A DNA stretch of 64,000 nucleotides from assembly GCF_013283365.1 (NCBI RefSeq), contig NZ_WBYM01000003.1, positions 248,001-312,000 of the forward strand. The letters run 5' to 3'. Below the pieces are notes generated by a model. It searched no databases. It was not told the origin of the DNA and saw only the letters and a list, made by a program, of their open reading frames with translations. Shown here piece after piece: positions 27,526 to 36,646 of the stretch (its first letter is position 1; every line of letters begins with the position of its first letter). The position numbers were made by a program, and so were the translations under genes. The stretch is from Marinobacterium sp. xm-d-530. Its GTDB lineage: Bacteria > Pseudomonadota > Gammaproteobacteria > Pseudomonadales > Balneatricaceae.

Positions 27526-29578
27526 GAGAGCGCTCCAGCTGTTTTAAGTAGTCGTAAATCGCCATCTGTGAGCGTATTTTCTTACGATTGCCACGAGTTA
27601 CATAATGATTGGCCTGCTCCGGGTCTAAGGCTCTAGCCTTAGTGTTATCTCGCCATTGTAGGTCGAGCTGGTCCTTAATGAGCTTACGAACATTTTTATC
27701 CAAAATTGGGCAACCGACTTCAATTCGGTGGTCGATGTTGCGAGTCATCCAGTCAGCAGAAGTTAAAAACATCTTTCGTTTACCACCAGCATAAAACAGT
27801 GACACACGAGCATGCTCAAGATAGCGATCGACAATACTGATGATTTTGATATTGTCACTCACGCCTGGTATACCGGCTAAAATGTTACACATTCCGCGAA
27901 CAATTAGACGTATTTTGACTCCCGCCTGGCTCGCTTCATAAAGTTTATTAGAGAGTCCTTCGTCGACTAGATTATTCACTTTCAAAAAGATCTCGGCACG
28001 GTTGCCATTGCGTGCCGCTTCAATCTCATCATCAATCAATTGATTGATTGGGTCACGGCTGTAATTTGGACTAACTTGAAGATGTTTGAACTTGAAATTT
28101 TTGTAAGGATTGATAATAAAATCAAAGACTTTATCGAGCTCTTCTGTAATCTCAGGTCGTTTAGTAAACAGACCAAAATCAGTGTAAATTCGAGCAGTTT
28201 TCTCGTTCAAGTTACCGGTACTGATGTAACCATAAGCAACCTCTTCACCCTCCTCTTCTCGGACGACGTGAATTATTTTTGCATGACACTTAAGTGAGGC
28301 AACACCAAACTCAACAACAACCCCTGCCTCAGTAAGTTCACGTGCCCATTCAATATTCGCCTCTTCATCAAATCGTGCACTGAGCTCGACAATGACAATC
28401 ACTTTTTTACCGTTCTTAACAGCCTCGATCAGTGATTTGAGAATCTGACTATTGTTCGCTACTCGATAAACCGTTACCTGTATCTGCTTAACAGCGGGAT
28501 CGAACGACGCCGCACGCACAAAATCAGTCAAATAACGAAATTTATAGTAGGGGTAGTGGAGCAGAATGTCCTCTTTAGAGATCGCTTCGAATACATTCGA
28601 TGCACTATCAAATTGATGACTATTCAGAGCCGAGAGCTTTTCGTTCTCTAGATAGCGAGGACCAACATTTGGAAAATTAATAAAGTCTTTAAAGTTTCGA
28701 TAACGTCCGCTCGCAGTGGTTTCCGCATCGGGTTGTAGCCCCAAATTCTCACACATGAAGTCAAACATGTAATCAGGCATCATTTCGTCATAGACCAGTC
28801 GCACAGGCCTATTCGTATCACGCTGTTTGATGCCTTGAGACATTTTCTCTAGTAGGGATAACTCAACATCACGCTCTAAGTCATAATCCGCATCTCGCGT
28901 CACCTTAACGGCAAACATTTCGGTCGAGTCAAAATCGATAAAACCATCAAAGATATCGTCAACGCAATAGCGAATGGCGTTATCGAGCACGATGATTGGC
29001 TTTCGCCGCTGACCTTTGATTCGAGGCAGTTGGATAAATCGGTTGGTTTTATCAGAAGGAATTTCAAGAAGTGCATACTGAACTGAAGTCCCTTTTTTTA
29101 GGGCACACATCAGGTACGCATCTTCGTCATTCATGACGCTAGCAAGCTTGGTGTTCTCATTCACTAAGATGGGTGTGATGTGGTGCAGGACCTCATCTCG
29201 GAAGTATTTCCGTAACCAGCCACCCTCTTTCTCGTTCAACTGATCGTTATTGATCAGAAAGATATTGCGACGGGCGAGTCCCTTGATGACATCAATGTGG
29301 ATGTCATTAAAACGATCTGCGAGAGTTTGTACCTTCTCATTCACTAGATGTAACAGGTTTTCAGCCGACATCCCTTTGGGTTCGACCTTGCCTAGTTGCT
29401 CAAGACGTAGGCGACGGTGCAAGTCTGCAACCCGAACTCTGAAAAACTCATCTAAATTGCTGGAGTAAATACCCAAAAAACGGACACGCTCAATGATGGG
29501 TACGTTTACATCCGCAGCTTCCTGCAGTACGCGTTCATTGAACGATAACCAACTTAACTCTTTTTCAATTAACTGCAT
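27509..29578 (-). CDS. ppk1: Polyphosphate kinase 1
   Basis: The 689-residue protein begins with IEKELSWLSFNERVLQEA and contains PYYKFRYLTDFVRAASFDPAVK and LKCHAKIIHV, whose histidine lies in the phosphohistidine region of PPK1 proteins. It makes long-chain polyphosphate from ATP at the membrane. It is the first gene of a ppk1-ppx pair. The intergenic region to divergent phoU carries a PhoB-type repeat that could influence both directions. Confidence 0.96.
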   Translation of the reverse strand: MQLIEKELSWLSFNERVLQEAADVNVPIIERVRFLGIYSSNLDEFFRVRVADLHRRLRLEQLGKVEPKGMSAENLLHLVNEKVQTLADRFNDIHIDVIKGLARRNIFLINNDQLNEKEGGWLRKYFRDEVLHHITPILVNENTKLASVMNDEDAYLMCALKKGTSVQYALLEIPSDKTNRFIQLPRIKGQRRKPIIVLDNAIRYCVDDIFDGFIDFDSTEMFAVKVTRDADYDLERDVELSLLEKMSQGIKQRDTNRPVRLVYDEMMPDYMFDFMCENLGLQPDAETTASGRYRNFKDFINFPNVGPRYLENEKLSALNSHQFDSASNVFEAISKEDILLHYPYYKFRYLTDFVRAASFDPAVKQIQVTVYRVANNSQILKSLIEAVKNGKKVIVIVELSARFDEEANIEWARELTEAGVVVEFGVASLKCHAKIIHVVREEEGEEVAYGYISTGNLNEKTARIYTDFGLFTKRPEITEELDKVFDFIINPYKNFKFKHLQVSPNYSRDPINQLIDDEIEAARNGNRAEIFLKVNNLVDEGLSNKLYEASQAGVKIRLIVRGMCNILAGIPGVSDNIKIISIVDRYLEHARVSLFYAGGKRKMFLTSADWMTRNIDHRIEVGCPILDKNVRKLIKDQLDLQWRDNTKARALDPEQANHYVTRGNRKKIRSQMAIYDYLKQLERSRERQA

Positions 29579-29702
29579 TGCGTGTCCATTGGGCTTATCT
29601 CAACAGCCTAAAAAGCTTATTTCTTTGATAATCATAAGTTTTATCGCAAGGTAAGCCTACCCTTTAGAGATATATTTTCCTTTAACCAAATCGACACGAA
29701 AC

Positions 29703-29731
29703 TGTCACAAATCTCTAACATTCTTTTGAAA
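29703..29731 (+). promoter_or_regulatory. Putative PhoB box between ppk1 and phoU
   Basis: TGTCACA (29703), TCTAACA (29714) and TTTGAAA (29725) stand in 11-bp register with 4-bp spacers. The orientation is toward phoU, whose start lies about 45 bp downstream of the array. The third unit is the weakest match. Confidence 0.7.
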
Positions 29732-29776
29732 TACTAAAGGTAATTAGACCTAGTTGACCTAAAAAGAGGTTTTGTA

Positions 29777-30496
29777 ATGCGCGACAGTGGCGAGATCTAT
29801 TCGCAACACACATCAAATAAGTTCAACGAAGAGCTTGAGAGGCTTCGTTCCGAATTTTTAGAGATGGGCAGAACCGTTAAGCAGCAAGTCACTGACTCTT
29901 TGCATGCACTGCTCAATCAAGATATCTCACTGGCTGAATCAACTCGTGAGCTGGATCGAGAGACCAATCGCTTCGAAAATCAGATAGATAAAGCGTGTGA
30001 ACAGATCATTGCGCTTCGCCAGCCAGCAGCCGTTGATTTAAGGCTGGTTCTGTCAATCAACCGTGCCATTGTTGATCTGGAGCGTATCGGAGATGAAGCC
30101 TCTCGCGTTGCCAAACAGGCCATCGATCTGTCAAATAATGAATCGAGTAGCAAAAGTCTTCATGAGGTCAGCCACATTGGTGAGATGGTCACAGACATGC
30201 TCAACTCAGTATTAATCGCTTTTGAAAATCGTGACATCGAATTAGCGTACAAAGTGGTCAAGAGTGATAAACATGTTGATCGTGAATACCAGTCGACCAT
30301 GCGAGCTTTAATCACTTTCATGATGGAAGACTCACGCTCTATCAGTGGTGTGCTAAATATAATCTGGATCCTTCGTGCACTAGAACGAATCGGTGACCAT
30401 GCCTGCAATTTGGCTGAGCAAGTCATCTACCAAGTCAGCGGTACCGATGTTCGTCACATGAAGACTAAAGAGATCAAAAAGATCGTTCGAGAGTAA
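29777..30496 (+). CDS. phoU: Phosphate signaling complex protein PhoU
   Basis: The 239-residue protein has the two-fold repeated PhoU helical domain, with RVAKQAIDLS and the ERIGDEASR and ERIGDHACNLAEQV metal-site motifs. PhoU links the Pst transporter to PhoR so that phosphate excess switches the Pho response off. Here it is a single gene with its own PhoB-type repeat and terminator, divergent from ppk1, and is 3.8 kb from pstB. Its separate transcription is a notable difference from the E. coli pst-phoU operon. Confidence 0.95.
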   Translation: MRDSGEIYSQHTSNKFNEELERLRSEFLEMGRTVKQQVTDSLHALLNQDISLAESTRELDRETNRFENQIDKACEQIIALRQPAAVDLRLVLSINRAIVDLERIGDEASRVAKQAIDLSNNESSSKSLHEVSHIGEMVTDMLNSVLIAFENRDIELAYKVVKSDKHVDREYQSTMRALITFMMEDSRSISGVLNIIWILRALERIGDHACNLAEQVIYQVSGTDVRHMKTKEIKKIVRE

Positions 30497-30514
30497 GCTT
30501 GCGACTCTGCTTCT

Positions 30515-30547
30515 AACAAAGCCACCTTCAGGTGGCTTTGTTGTTTT
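30515..30547 (+). terminator. Rho-independent terminator after phoU
   Basis: A 12-bp stem (AACAAAGCCACC with GGTGGCTTTGTT), a TTCA loop and a GTTTT tail follow the phoU stop by about 20 bp. Confidence 0.9.
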
Positions 30548-30601
30548 AAGCACTCCCTCACTTCATACTACCACCTTAATTTAAAGATACTTGAGTCACT
30601 T

Positions 30602-31462
30602 GTGATCACTGCAGATAAACTCCATGCCGCATGGCAATTGATGCGAGCAGACAAACCGATTGGCACCTATCTCTTGTTATGGCCAACTCTCTGGGCTTTA
30701 TGGATCGCCGCAGGTGGCTTACCCAGTTGGGATCTACTGTTTATCTTTACCTTTGGGGTATGGGTGACTCGTTCAGCCGGCTGCGTCATTAACGACTTTG
30801 CAGACCGCAAAGTGGATGGCCATGTAAAACGCACCTCCGAAAGGCCGCTACCAACGGGCCGCATTACTAGCAAAGAAGCCATTGGCTTGTTCGTCGGATT
30901 AATGCTGATCGCGTTTATCTTAGTGCTATTCACGAACAAAGCCGCGATCTTGCTATCGCCCATCGCTCTGTTATTAGCCTTCAGCTACCCCTTTATGAAG
31001 CGCTACACCCACTTCCCCCAAGTCGTTTTGGGTATGGCGTTTGGTTGGGGAATTCCGATGGCCTTTGCTGCAACCTTAGGCGAAGTGCCATTAGTCGGCT
31101 GGTTAGTCTTCCTTGCTAAAATTTTATGGACGGTCGCTTATGACACCATGTACGCCATGGTCGATCGGGATGATGATTTAAAGATAGGCATCAAATCGAC
31201 AGCTGTATTTTTTGGCCAATACGATCGCATGGCTATAGCCGGCCTACAGATTGCTGCTCTTGCTGTACTGGTTTGGATTGGAATACTGGAATCCCTTGGA
31301 ATCTATTTCTATCTTGGACTGATAGGTGCTGTAGGGTTCTTTATCTACCAGCACTGGCTGATAAAAGATCGTGAACGCATGCCCTGTTTCAAAGCATTTT
31401 TAAATAATCACTATGCTGAACTAGTTGTTTTGGTGGGATTAGCTGCTGATTACGCACTGTAA
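30602..31462 (+). CDS. ubiA: 4-hydroxybenzoate octaprenyltransferase UbiA
   Basis: The 286-residue integral membrane protein has the two aspartate motifs of the UbiA family: [15 protein letters not shown] and [17 protein letters not shown]. It attaches the polyprenyl tail to 4-hydroxybenzoate in ubiquinone synthesis at the inner membrane. The start is a GTG at 30602 with a weak ribosome site; it gives a normal N-terminus. ubiC, often next to ubiA, is absent. The gene sits between phoU and phoB; the phoB promoter region begins right after its stop. Confidence 0.94.
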   Translation: MITADKLHAAWQLMRADKPIGTYLLLWPTLWALWIAAGGLPSWDLLFIFTFGVWVTRSAGCVINDFADRKVDGHVKRTSERPLPTGRITSKEAIGLFVGLMLIAFILVLFTNKAAILLSPIALLLAFSYPFMKRYTHFPQVVLGMAFGWGIPMAFAATLGEVPLVGWLVFLAKILWTVAYDTMYAMVDRDDDLKIGIKSTAVFFGQYDRMAIAGLQIAALAVLVWIGILESLGIYFYLGLIGAVGFFIYQHWLIKDRERMPCFKAFLNNHYAELVVLVGLAADYAL

Positions 31463-31470
31463 AACGTCAT

Positions 31471-31499
31471 TGTCATCTTTTTGTAACGAAAGCATCATT
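31471..31499 (+). promoter_or_regulatory. Putative PhoB box upstream of phoB
   Basis: TGTCATC (31471), TGTAACG (31482) and CATCATT (31493) lie in 11-bp register, 35-60 bp before phoB. An autoregulatory PhoB site is the expected arrangement for this two-component pair. Confidence 0.8.
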
Positions 31500-31533
31500 T
31501 AATGAGGTCAATGAAACAGATGAGAGAGTTACC

Positions 31534-32229
31534 ATGAGTCGTTCCAGACGCATACTGATCGTTGATGATGAATCCGCTATTCGTGAAATGATTGTAATGG
31601 CACTAGAGCTCGCCGGCTTTGAGACACTAGAGGCCTGTGATGCAAAAACAGCCCATGCCATGGTCATTGATGAAAAGCCTGACATGATGCTGCTCGATTG
31701 GATGATGCCTGGTACCAGCGGAATAGAGCTAGCCAAACGCCTTCGCAGCGACCCTACCACCAAAGACCTACCGATCATCATGCTGACGGCGAAAGCTGAT
31801 GAAGACAATAAAATTCAGGGCCTTGAAGCGGGTATAGATGATTACATTACTAAGCCTTTTTCACCCAAAGAGCTGATCGCTCGCTTAAAAGCGGTTCTTA
31901 GAAGAAGCCTTCCCGAGAGTGATGAGGGCGCCATCTCAATCGGTGGGATTATTTTAGATCCAGTCTCACATCGGGTTTCGGATGCTTCCGGCCAGTCGCT
32001 CAATCTAGGTCCAACAGAGTTCAAACTGCTTCATCTGTTTATGACACATCAAGATAGAGCCTATTCCCGGGGCCAATTATTAGATATGGTTTGGGGCGGG
32101 AATGTCTATGTGGAGGAGCGAACAGTGGATGTGCACATTCGACGTCTTCGCAAAGCACTAGGGCCAGACCTTGGTAATTTAATCCAAACAGTTCGTGGTA
32201 CAGGATACCGTTTTTCAACCAAACTCTAG
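31534..32229 (+). CDS. phoB: Phosphate regulon response regulator PhoB
   Basis: The 231-residue protein has a receiver domain with Asp11/Asp12, the phosphoacceptor Asp55 in LLDWMMPG and the conserved Lys in YITKPF, then an OmpR-type winged-helix domain ending in RTVDVHIRRLRKALGP and GTGYRFS. It activates phosphate-starvation genes at direct repeats like those seen upstream of pit, pstS, phoU and its own gene. phoR follows after 9 bp. Confidence 0.96.
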   Translation: MSRSRRILIVDDESAIREMIVMALELAGFETLEACDAKTAHAMVIDEKPDMMLLDWMMPGTSGIELAKRLRSDPTTKDLPIIMLTAKADEDNKIQGLEAGIDDYITKPFSPKELIARLKAVLRRSLPESDEGAISIGGIILDPVSHRVSDASGQSLNLGPTEFKLLHLFMTHQDRAYSRGQLLDMVWGGNVYVEERTVDVHIRRLRKALGPDLGNLIQTVRGTGYRFSTKL

Positions 32230-32238
32230 GATAGATTT

Positions 32239-33525
32239 GTGACCGAATCGATAGCACGCCAACTACTTGGCCTTCTCAGCTTTACTCTTGCTGGTGCAGT
32301 TCTCGGTTTTTTTACAAGTCACAACCTAATACTGGGTGCATTATTTGGCTCTTTGCTTTGGTCGATATTGAGTTCGCTGCTGAACGCAAAGTTAGTCACT
32401 TGGCTAGACCAAAATCTCAGCTCGCCAGATCCTAAATTACCCTTTGAACAGGGGCGTATTGTTCGCTCGATAGCCAACTATCGGAATAAGACGGAAGCAG
32501 AATACGATGAGATCCATGCCGATATGGATCAGTTTCAAGCAGCCACCTCTGCCATGAAAGACGCCATCGTCATCATTGATAATCAAGACAATATTGAGTG
32601 GTGGAATAATGCCGCTGAAGAGATATTAGAGATAACCATTGAGCAGAAACATAAAAGGGTACAGGAGGTCTTTTCTGAACCTAATTTCTTAGAATTTTAC
32701 TCTCAATCGTCTCATATCGCTTCATTCAAAGCAGACTCAGCAGACCAGAAAAGAGTGCTTGAGTACCGTGTAGAATCCTTTGGTGAAGGTGACAAAGTTC
32801 TCATTGTTAGGGATATCTCTGAGAGCGAAAAAATTGGCCTTATGCGTCATACCTTCTTAGCCAATGCGTCACACGAACTGAGAACTCCAATCACAGTTAT
32901 TCATGGGTATCTGGAGACATTACAAGAGCAAGAGCTGCCCAAACCAATACAAAAAGCGATCCACTCTATGCAGTCTCAGAGCAGTCGTATGGCTGCTCTG
33001 ATTGCTGACCTTCTAACCCTTTCTCGCTTGGAAACCAGCTCAGAAAATAAGAGCCGAAAGCCCATTTTCATTAGAGAAATGCTAGAAAGGATCACAGAAG
33101 AAGCAAAAGAGGTGTCAGGGCCAAAACAGCATCAAATCTCACTCGAAATGGACCAAGGCTTTGAGATTCTTGGTAATGAGGGCGAGGTACGCAGCGCTCT
33201 ATCCAACCTCGTGTTCAATGCGGTCCGATATACTCCGGCTAACGGAGTAATTGATATAAAACTGAAATCCGTCGACACCAGTGTACTGTTTTCGGTGACC
33301 GATACCGGTGTCGGTATACCAGCAGAGCACATTCCAAGAATCACTGAACGCTTCTACAGAGTGGATGAAGGGCGATCCCGCGACAGTGGTGGTACAGGAC
33401 TTGGACTGGCCATAGTGAAACACGTGTTGGTTCGGCACAATGCTAAGTTGGGAGTTACTAGTAAACCGGGTGAAGGCAGCCGATTTAGTGTGACCTTCCC
33501 TGAAAGTCGAGTGGTTAAGATTTAG
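32239..33525 (+). CDS. phoR: Phosphate regulon sensor kinase PhoR
   Basis: The 428-residue protein has two short N-terminal membrane segments, a PAS domain (about residues 95-200), the phosphoacceptor histidine in NASHELRTPITVI and a HATPase domain with an N box (ALSNLVFNAVRYTP), DTGVGI and GTGLGLAI. It lacks a large periplasmic sensor, as is usual for PhoR, which reads phosphate status through PstB and PhoU. The start is a GTG 9 bp after phoB. It is convergent with cysZ, the stops being 7 bp apart. Confidence 0.95.
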   Translation: MTESIARQLLGLLSFTLAGAVLGFFTSHNLILGALFGSLLWSILSSLLNAKLVTWLDQNLSSPDPKLPFEQGRIVRSIANYRNKTEAEYDEIHADMDQFQAATSAMKDAIVIIDNQDNIEWWNNAAEEILEITIEQKHKRVQEVFSEPNFLEFYSQSSHIASFKADSADQKRVLEYRVESFGEGDKVLIVRDISESEKIGLMRHTFLANASHELRTPITVIHGYLETLQEQELPKPIQKAIHSMQSQSSRMAALIADLLTLSRLETSSENKSRKPIFIREMLERITEEAKEVSGPKQHQISLEMDQGFEILGNEGEVRSALSNLVFNAVRYTPANGVIDIKLKSVDTSVLFSVTDTGVGIPAEHIPRITERFYRVDEGRSRDSGGTGLGLAIVKHVLVRHNAKLGVTSKPGEGSRFSVTFPESRVVKI

Positions 33526-33531
33526 CAGCGC

Positions 33532-34290
33532 TTACTTTAAACGCCCCTGCTCACCATCAGCTTCATACTCTTCCACCCAAAAGATCGTTGCGCCAATCAC
33601 TGCCGCCGGCATCAAAATCAGATTCAGCAGGGGTACCAACATGCCAAGCTGTATCACCGAGCCTAGACTTAACGCAGACCAACGACGCTCTTTCAATAAC
33701 CCCTTCATTCGCTTGAAGGTCAGGCCGTTGTTATCCATCGGGTAGTCGATGTATTGAATCGCCATCATCCACGCACTGAAGATGAACCAAAGCACTGGGG
33801 TCGCTAGGTTGATGAGCGGTATAAAGCCTAGAATCAACAAGAGCAAAACCCTTGGAATAAAGTACGCCAACTTAGCTAACTCACGCGCGAGGGTGCCGGG
33901 AATCATCTGCAATAGGCTGAGTTCATTGCTGATCGCATCGCCTCGCAGACGCTGCTCAACCCGTTCTGAAAGGATACCGTTGAATGGCGCGGCTATAAAG
34001 TTCGCAACAACCGAGAAGCCGTAATAGACCATCAGCACCAAGACCAGTGCGAAGATAGGCCATAAGAAGTAGATCAGATAATCCAACCAACCCCAATCAG
34101 GTAACCAGAGCGCGATTAGAGCATCAACCCAAGCAGAGAAGTTGGTCACCAGAAGATAGATCGCCCCAACAAAGATGACTGTATTGATCAGCAAAGGTAC
34201 CAATACAAAGGCGCGAAGACCGGGCTCCGACAGCATTTTGAAACCGCGGCCTAGATAGGCCAACCCTGAGAAAGGCGAGTTCGTGCGCAT
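33532..34290 (-). CDS. cysZ: Sulfate transporter CysZ
   Basis: The 252-residue membrane protein belongs to the EI24/CysZ family, beginning with a short amphipathic segment and GLAYLGRGFKMLSEPGLRAFVLVPLLIN, followed by several membrane helices and a conserved FNGILSERVE region. CysZ imports sulfate for cysteine synthesis in E. coli. It is the last of a run of five minus-strand genes starting at 35.84 kb. Length matches E. coli CysZ (253). Confidence 0.9.
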   Translation of the reverse strand: MRTNSPFSGLAYLGRGFKMLSEPGLRAFVLVPLLINTVIFVGAIYLLVTNFSAWVDALIALWLPDWGWLDYLIYFLWPIFALVLVLMVYYGFSVVANFIAAPFNGILSERVEQRLRGDAISNELSLLQMIPGTLARELAKLAYFIPRVLLLLILGFIPLINLATPVLWFIFSAWMMAIQYIDYPMDNNGLTFKRMKGLLKERRWSALSLGSVIQLGMLVPLLNLILMPAAVIGATIFWVEEYEADGEQGRLK

Positions 34291-34296
34291 GGTGAA

Positions 34297-34527
34297 TTAC
34301 GCTAGGAAGTTTAGGTAGACTCGAATCACAACCGCCAGAATCATGCCGCTCAGACCGATGCGGTTGATACGAAACTCGGTTGGGTTAAGTTTGAGTAGCG
34401 GCTCCCAAAAGCGAATGATCGCTTTCCAATCGCCACTGCGAGTTCCATACATGGCCAGAGAGATGATGTAGATGCCCAAGCCACCCCAGAATAGGAAGGG
34501 CTCCATCGCTGCTAAATAGTAGTTCAT
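34297..34527 (-). CDS. Small membrane protein of unknown function
   Basis: This 76-residue protein has two predicted membrane helices (about 10-27 and 57-73) joined by a basic, polar loop. I do not recognise a family. It lies 6 bp upstream of cysZ on the same strand and 10 bp downstream of the next gene, so it is probably part of that operon; spacing and codon use support a real gene. Confidence 0.7.
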   Translation of the reverse strand: MNYYLAAMEPFLFWGGLGIYIISLAMYGTRSGDWKAIIRFWEPLLKLNPTEFRINRIGLSGMILAVVIRVYLNFLA

Positions 34528-34537
34528 TCAATTGTCC

Positions 34538-34969
34538 TTATTGTGTTGCGCAGTGCTGCTGCTTTTGACGCATCAGAAGACGGCAGCCATCGCCGCGACT
34601 GTTCAGATCGTAGCAGGCAAAACGGGCCCACTCTTTCTCCTCTTCGGTCTTCTCTTCTTGGAACTCTGGCACCCCATCACAGAAGCTCTCTGCACGTTCG
34701 GCAACGCCCCAACAACCACGCAGATACTGGCCTGCATCTACGGTACAGGAGATGCTTAAGCACTCAGCAATCTGGCCAATGGCATCATCAAAACAAGCTG
34801 CGTCCGTTTTTACCCTACCCTGCTCTTCACCCTTAGCAAAAAACTCGGCAGCCGCCTGTTGTCGCTCTGAATTGAACGCTTCGAGCCAATCATCACCGGC
34901 AAACTCTACCCAGAGGTAGAAGCCGATGCCTGACATTAAAATAAGAGCCCAGATGATCTTTTTAATCAC
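34538..34969 (-). CDS. Cys-rich exported or membrane-anchored protein, unknown
   Basis: The 143-residue product has an N-terminal hydrophobic segment (about 3-21) that may anchor it, followed by a soluble domain with eight cysteines, many spaced like small disulfide-bonded periplasmic domains. The family is not recognised. Its start overlaps the stop of the upstream gene by 4 bp. An even number of cysteines suggests four disulfides made by DsbA, but this is inference. Confidence 0.7.
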   Translation of the reverse strand: MIKKIIWALILMSGIGFYLWVEFAGDDWLEAFNSERQQAAAEFFAKGEEQGRVKTDAACFDDAIGQIAECLSISCTVDAGQYLRGCWGVAERAESFCDGVPEFQEEKTEEEKEWARFACYDLNSRGDGCRLLMRQKQQHCATQ

Positions 34970-35238
34970 GCAACGTCTCGCTTATTGGGTTTATAGAGGC
35001 CAACGATGGTTAACAGAAGACCCAACACACTCAACAGCATGCCGCCGTTCACCAACAGTGGGTAGCGCACCATAAAAGGAATAAAAGGTTGTTCTGTCTG
35101 TGGATCACACTCTGAGAGAGCATAGTCGTAGAAACCACCGGTCGCCGTGCAGCTCTCGATCAAGTGCTGCTCGTACATGTAAGCCCCCATCAGTGCGAGG
35201 CTTGGAACAATCAGAAGAATAAGACCCAGTCTAAGCAT
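34966..35238 (-). CDS. Small two-helix membrane protein, unknown
   Basis: The 90-residue product has hydrophobic helices at about 3-22 and 55-80, and a periplasmic loop with two cysteines (SCTATGG and SECDP). It overlaps the upstream YjaG-like gene by 1 bp and the downstream Cys-rich gene by 4 bp, which supports a coupled operon. No function can be assigned. Confidence 0.7.
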   Translation of the reverse strand: MLRLGLILLIVPSLALMGAYMYEQHLIESCTATGGFYDYALSECDPQTEQPFIPFMVRYPLLVNGGMLLSVLGLLLTIVGLYKPNKRDVA

Positions 35239-35840
35239 TACTCTTCGTCGCTGATCCCTATATTTGAGATGCCTTGGTTTTCACCAAGCTCACGCAGTGC
35301 TGAAATGGTTGCAGCATTCTGTTTAGCGCCGTTTAGCTGTTCCAGAACTTCGCTCTGAAACGCATCTTCATCCAGCATCATGTCGTGTGAGTTGATCATG
35401 CGGATCAGCTCTTCATCTGACATCTGATCGTTCGCTTCAGCAAACTCAATGTAAGCCGATACGGTTTCATAAGAGAGGTTCGATACCGCAACCGCGTCGC
35501 TCGCCTCTTTCTCTAGCTTACACATCAGCGTTGAGTAGAGCGCCAGCATTGCATCGCGGGCAGGAATGGCACCAAAGGTGTCGAACTCATCGAGATCCAC
35601 CAGGTTATCGTCTACATGGCCAAGCTGAACGTCGTAGTTTAGCTTGCTGCCGTTTTGAGCCAGTTCACCCCATACGCCATCAAGCACGGTGCGCATGCGA
35701 TCTAAATCGCCAAACTCCATCAACTTGGAGAACAGCGCGAAGTTATTGAACATACGCTCGGTCAGCGCAGCAGAGAAGGCAACCTGCTGCCAGTGCTCAA
35801 GGTTACGAATCTCAGTTTCTAGTTCATTGGGATCTAGCAT
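35238..35840 (-). CDS. yjaG: YjaG family protein (DUF416)
   Basis: The 200-residue soluble protein matches the YjaG/DUF416 family: LEHWQQVAFSAALTERMFNNFALF near the start, QLGHVDDNLVDLDEFDTFGAIPARDAMLAL in the middle and a C-terminal GISNIGI, as in E. coli YjaG. The biochemical role is unknown. It heads the minus-strand run with two small membrane genes and cysZ and is 23 bp from the end of hisF. Confidence 0.85.
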   Translation of the reverse strand: MLDPNELETEIRNLEHWQQVAFSAALTERMFNNFALFSKLMEFGDLDRMRTVLDGVWGELAQNGSKLNYDVQLGHVDDNLVDLDEFDTFGAIPARDAMLALYSTLMCKLEKEASDAVAVSNLSYETVSAYIEFAEANDQMSDEELIRMINSHDMMLDEDAFQSEVLEQLNGAKQNAATISALRELGENQGISNIGISDEE

Positions 35841-35862
35841 CGATGCCTACCTTTGCCGTTGA

Positions 35863-36636
35863 TTAAAGACGTACTTCAATACCGCGCTCACGCATGTACG
35901 CTTTCGCTTCGGGTACTGTGTATTCGTTAAAGTGGAAAATAGAGGCGGCCAGCACTGCGTCGGCTTTGCCTTCGATGCAGCCATCAACCAAATGATCTAA
36001 GTTACCAACGCCACCTGATGCGATGACGGGAATGGTCACCGCTTCAGACACTGCTCGAGTCACGCCTAAATCATAACCACTTTTCACACCGTCTTGGTCC
36101 ATGGAGGTCAGTAGAATCTCACCTGCACCAAGCTCTTCCATCTTTTGCGCCCATTCAACAGCGTCTAGGCCGGTTGGCTTACGGCCACCGTGGGTAAAGA
36201 TCTCCCAGCGGCCCTCTTCATCTGGAGCAGAGACTCGTTTTGCATCAATCGCCACGACAATACACTGACTACCAAAACGATCCGCTGCCTCTTTCACAAA
36301 CTCGGGGTTAAATACGGCTGCCGTATTAATAGAGACCTTATCAGCGCCAGCATTTAACAGCGTACGAATATCGTCACAGGTACGAACACCACCGCCAACG
36401 GTCAACGGAATAAACACTTGCGACGCCATACGCTCAACCGTATGCACCATCGTGTCACGGCCTTCATGACTGGCTGTGATATCCAAAAAGGTGATCTCAT
36501 CAGCGCCCTGTTCGTCGTATCGACGGGCGACCTCAACTGGATCACCGGCATCACGAATATCGAGGAACTTAACGCCTTTAACGACGCGTCCGTTCTCGAC
36601 GTCCAGACAAGGGATAATGCGCTTCGCTAGTGCCAT
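35863..36636 (-). CDS. hisF: Imidazole glycerol phosphate synthase subunit HisF
   Basis: The 257-residue TIM-barrel protein starts [24 protein letters not shown] and has [21 protein letters not shown] and the catalytic Asp residues at the start and in the second half. With HisH it makes imidazole glycerol phosphate and AICAR. It is the last of hisB-hisH-hisA-hisF. Confidence 0.97.
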   Translation of the reverse strand: MALAKRIIPCLDVENGRVVKGVKFLDIRDAGDPVEVARRYDEQGADEITFLDITASHEGRDTMVHTVERMASQVFIPLTVGGGVRTCDDIRTLLNAGADKVSINTAAVFNPEFVKEAADRFGSQCIVVAIDAKRVSAPDEEGRWEIFTHGGRKPTGLDAVEWAQKMEELGAGEILLTSMDQDGVKSGYDLGVTRAVSEAVTIPVIASGGVGNLDHLVDGCIEGKADAVLAASIFHFNEYTVPEAKAYMRERGIEVRL

Positions 36637-36646
36637 CTATAAATCC

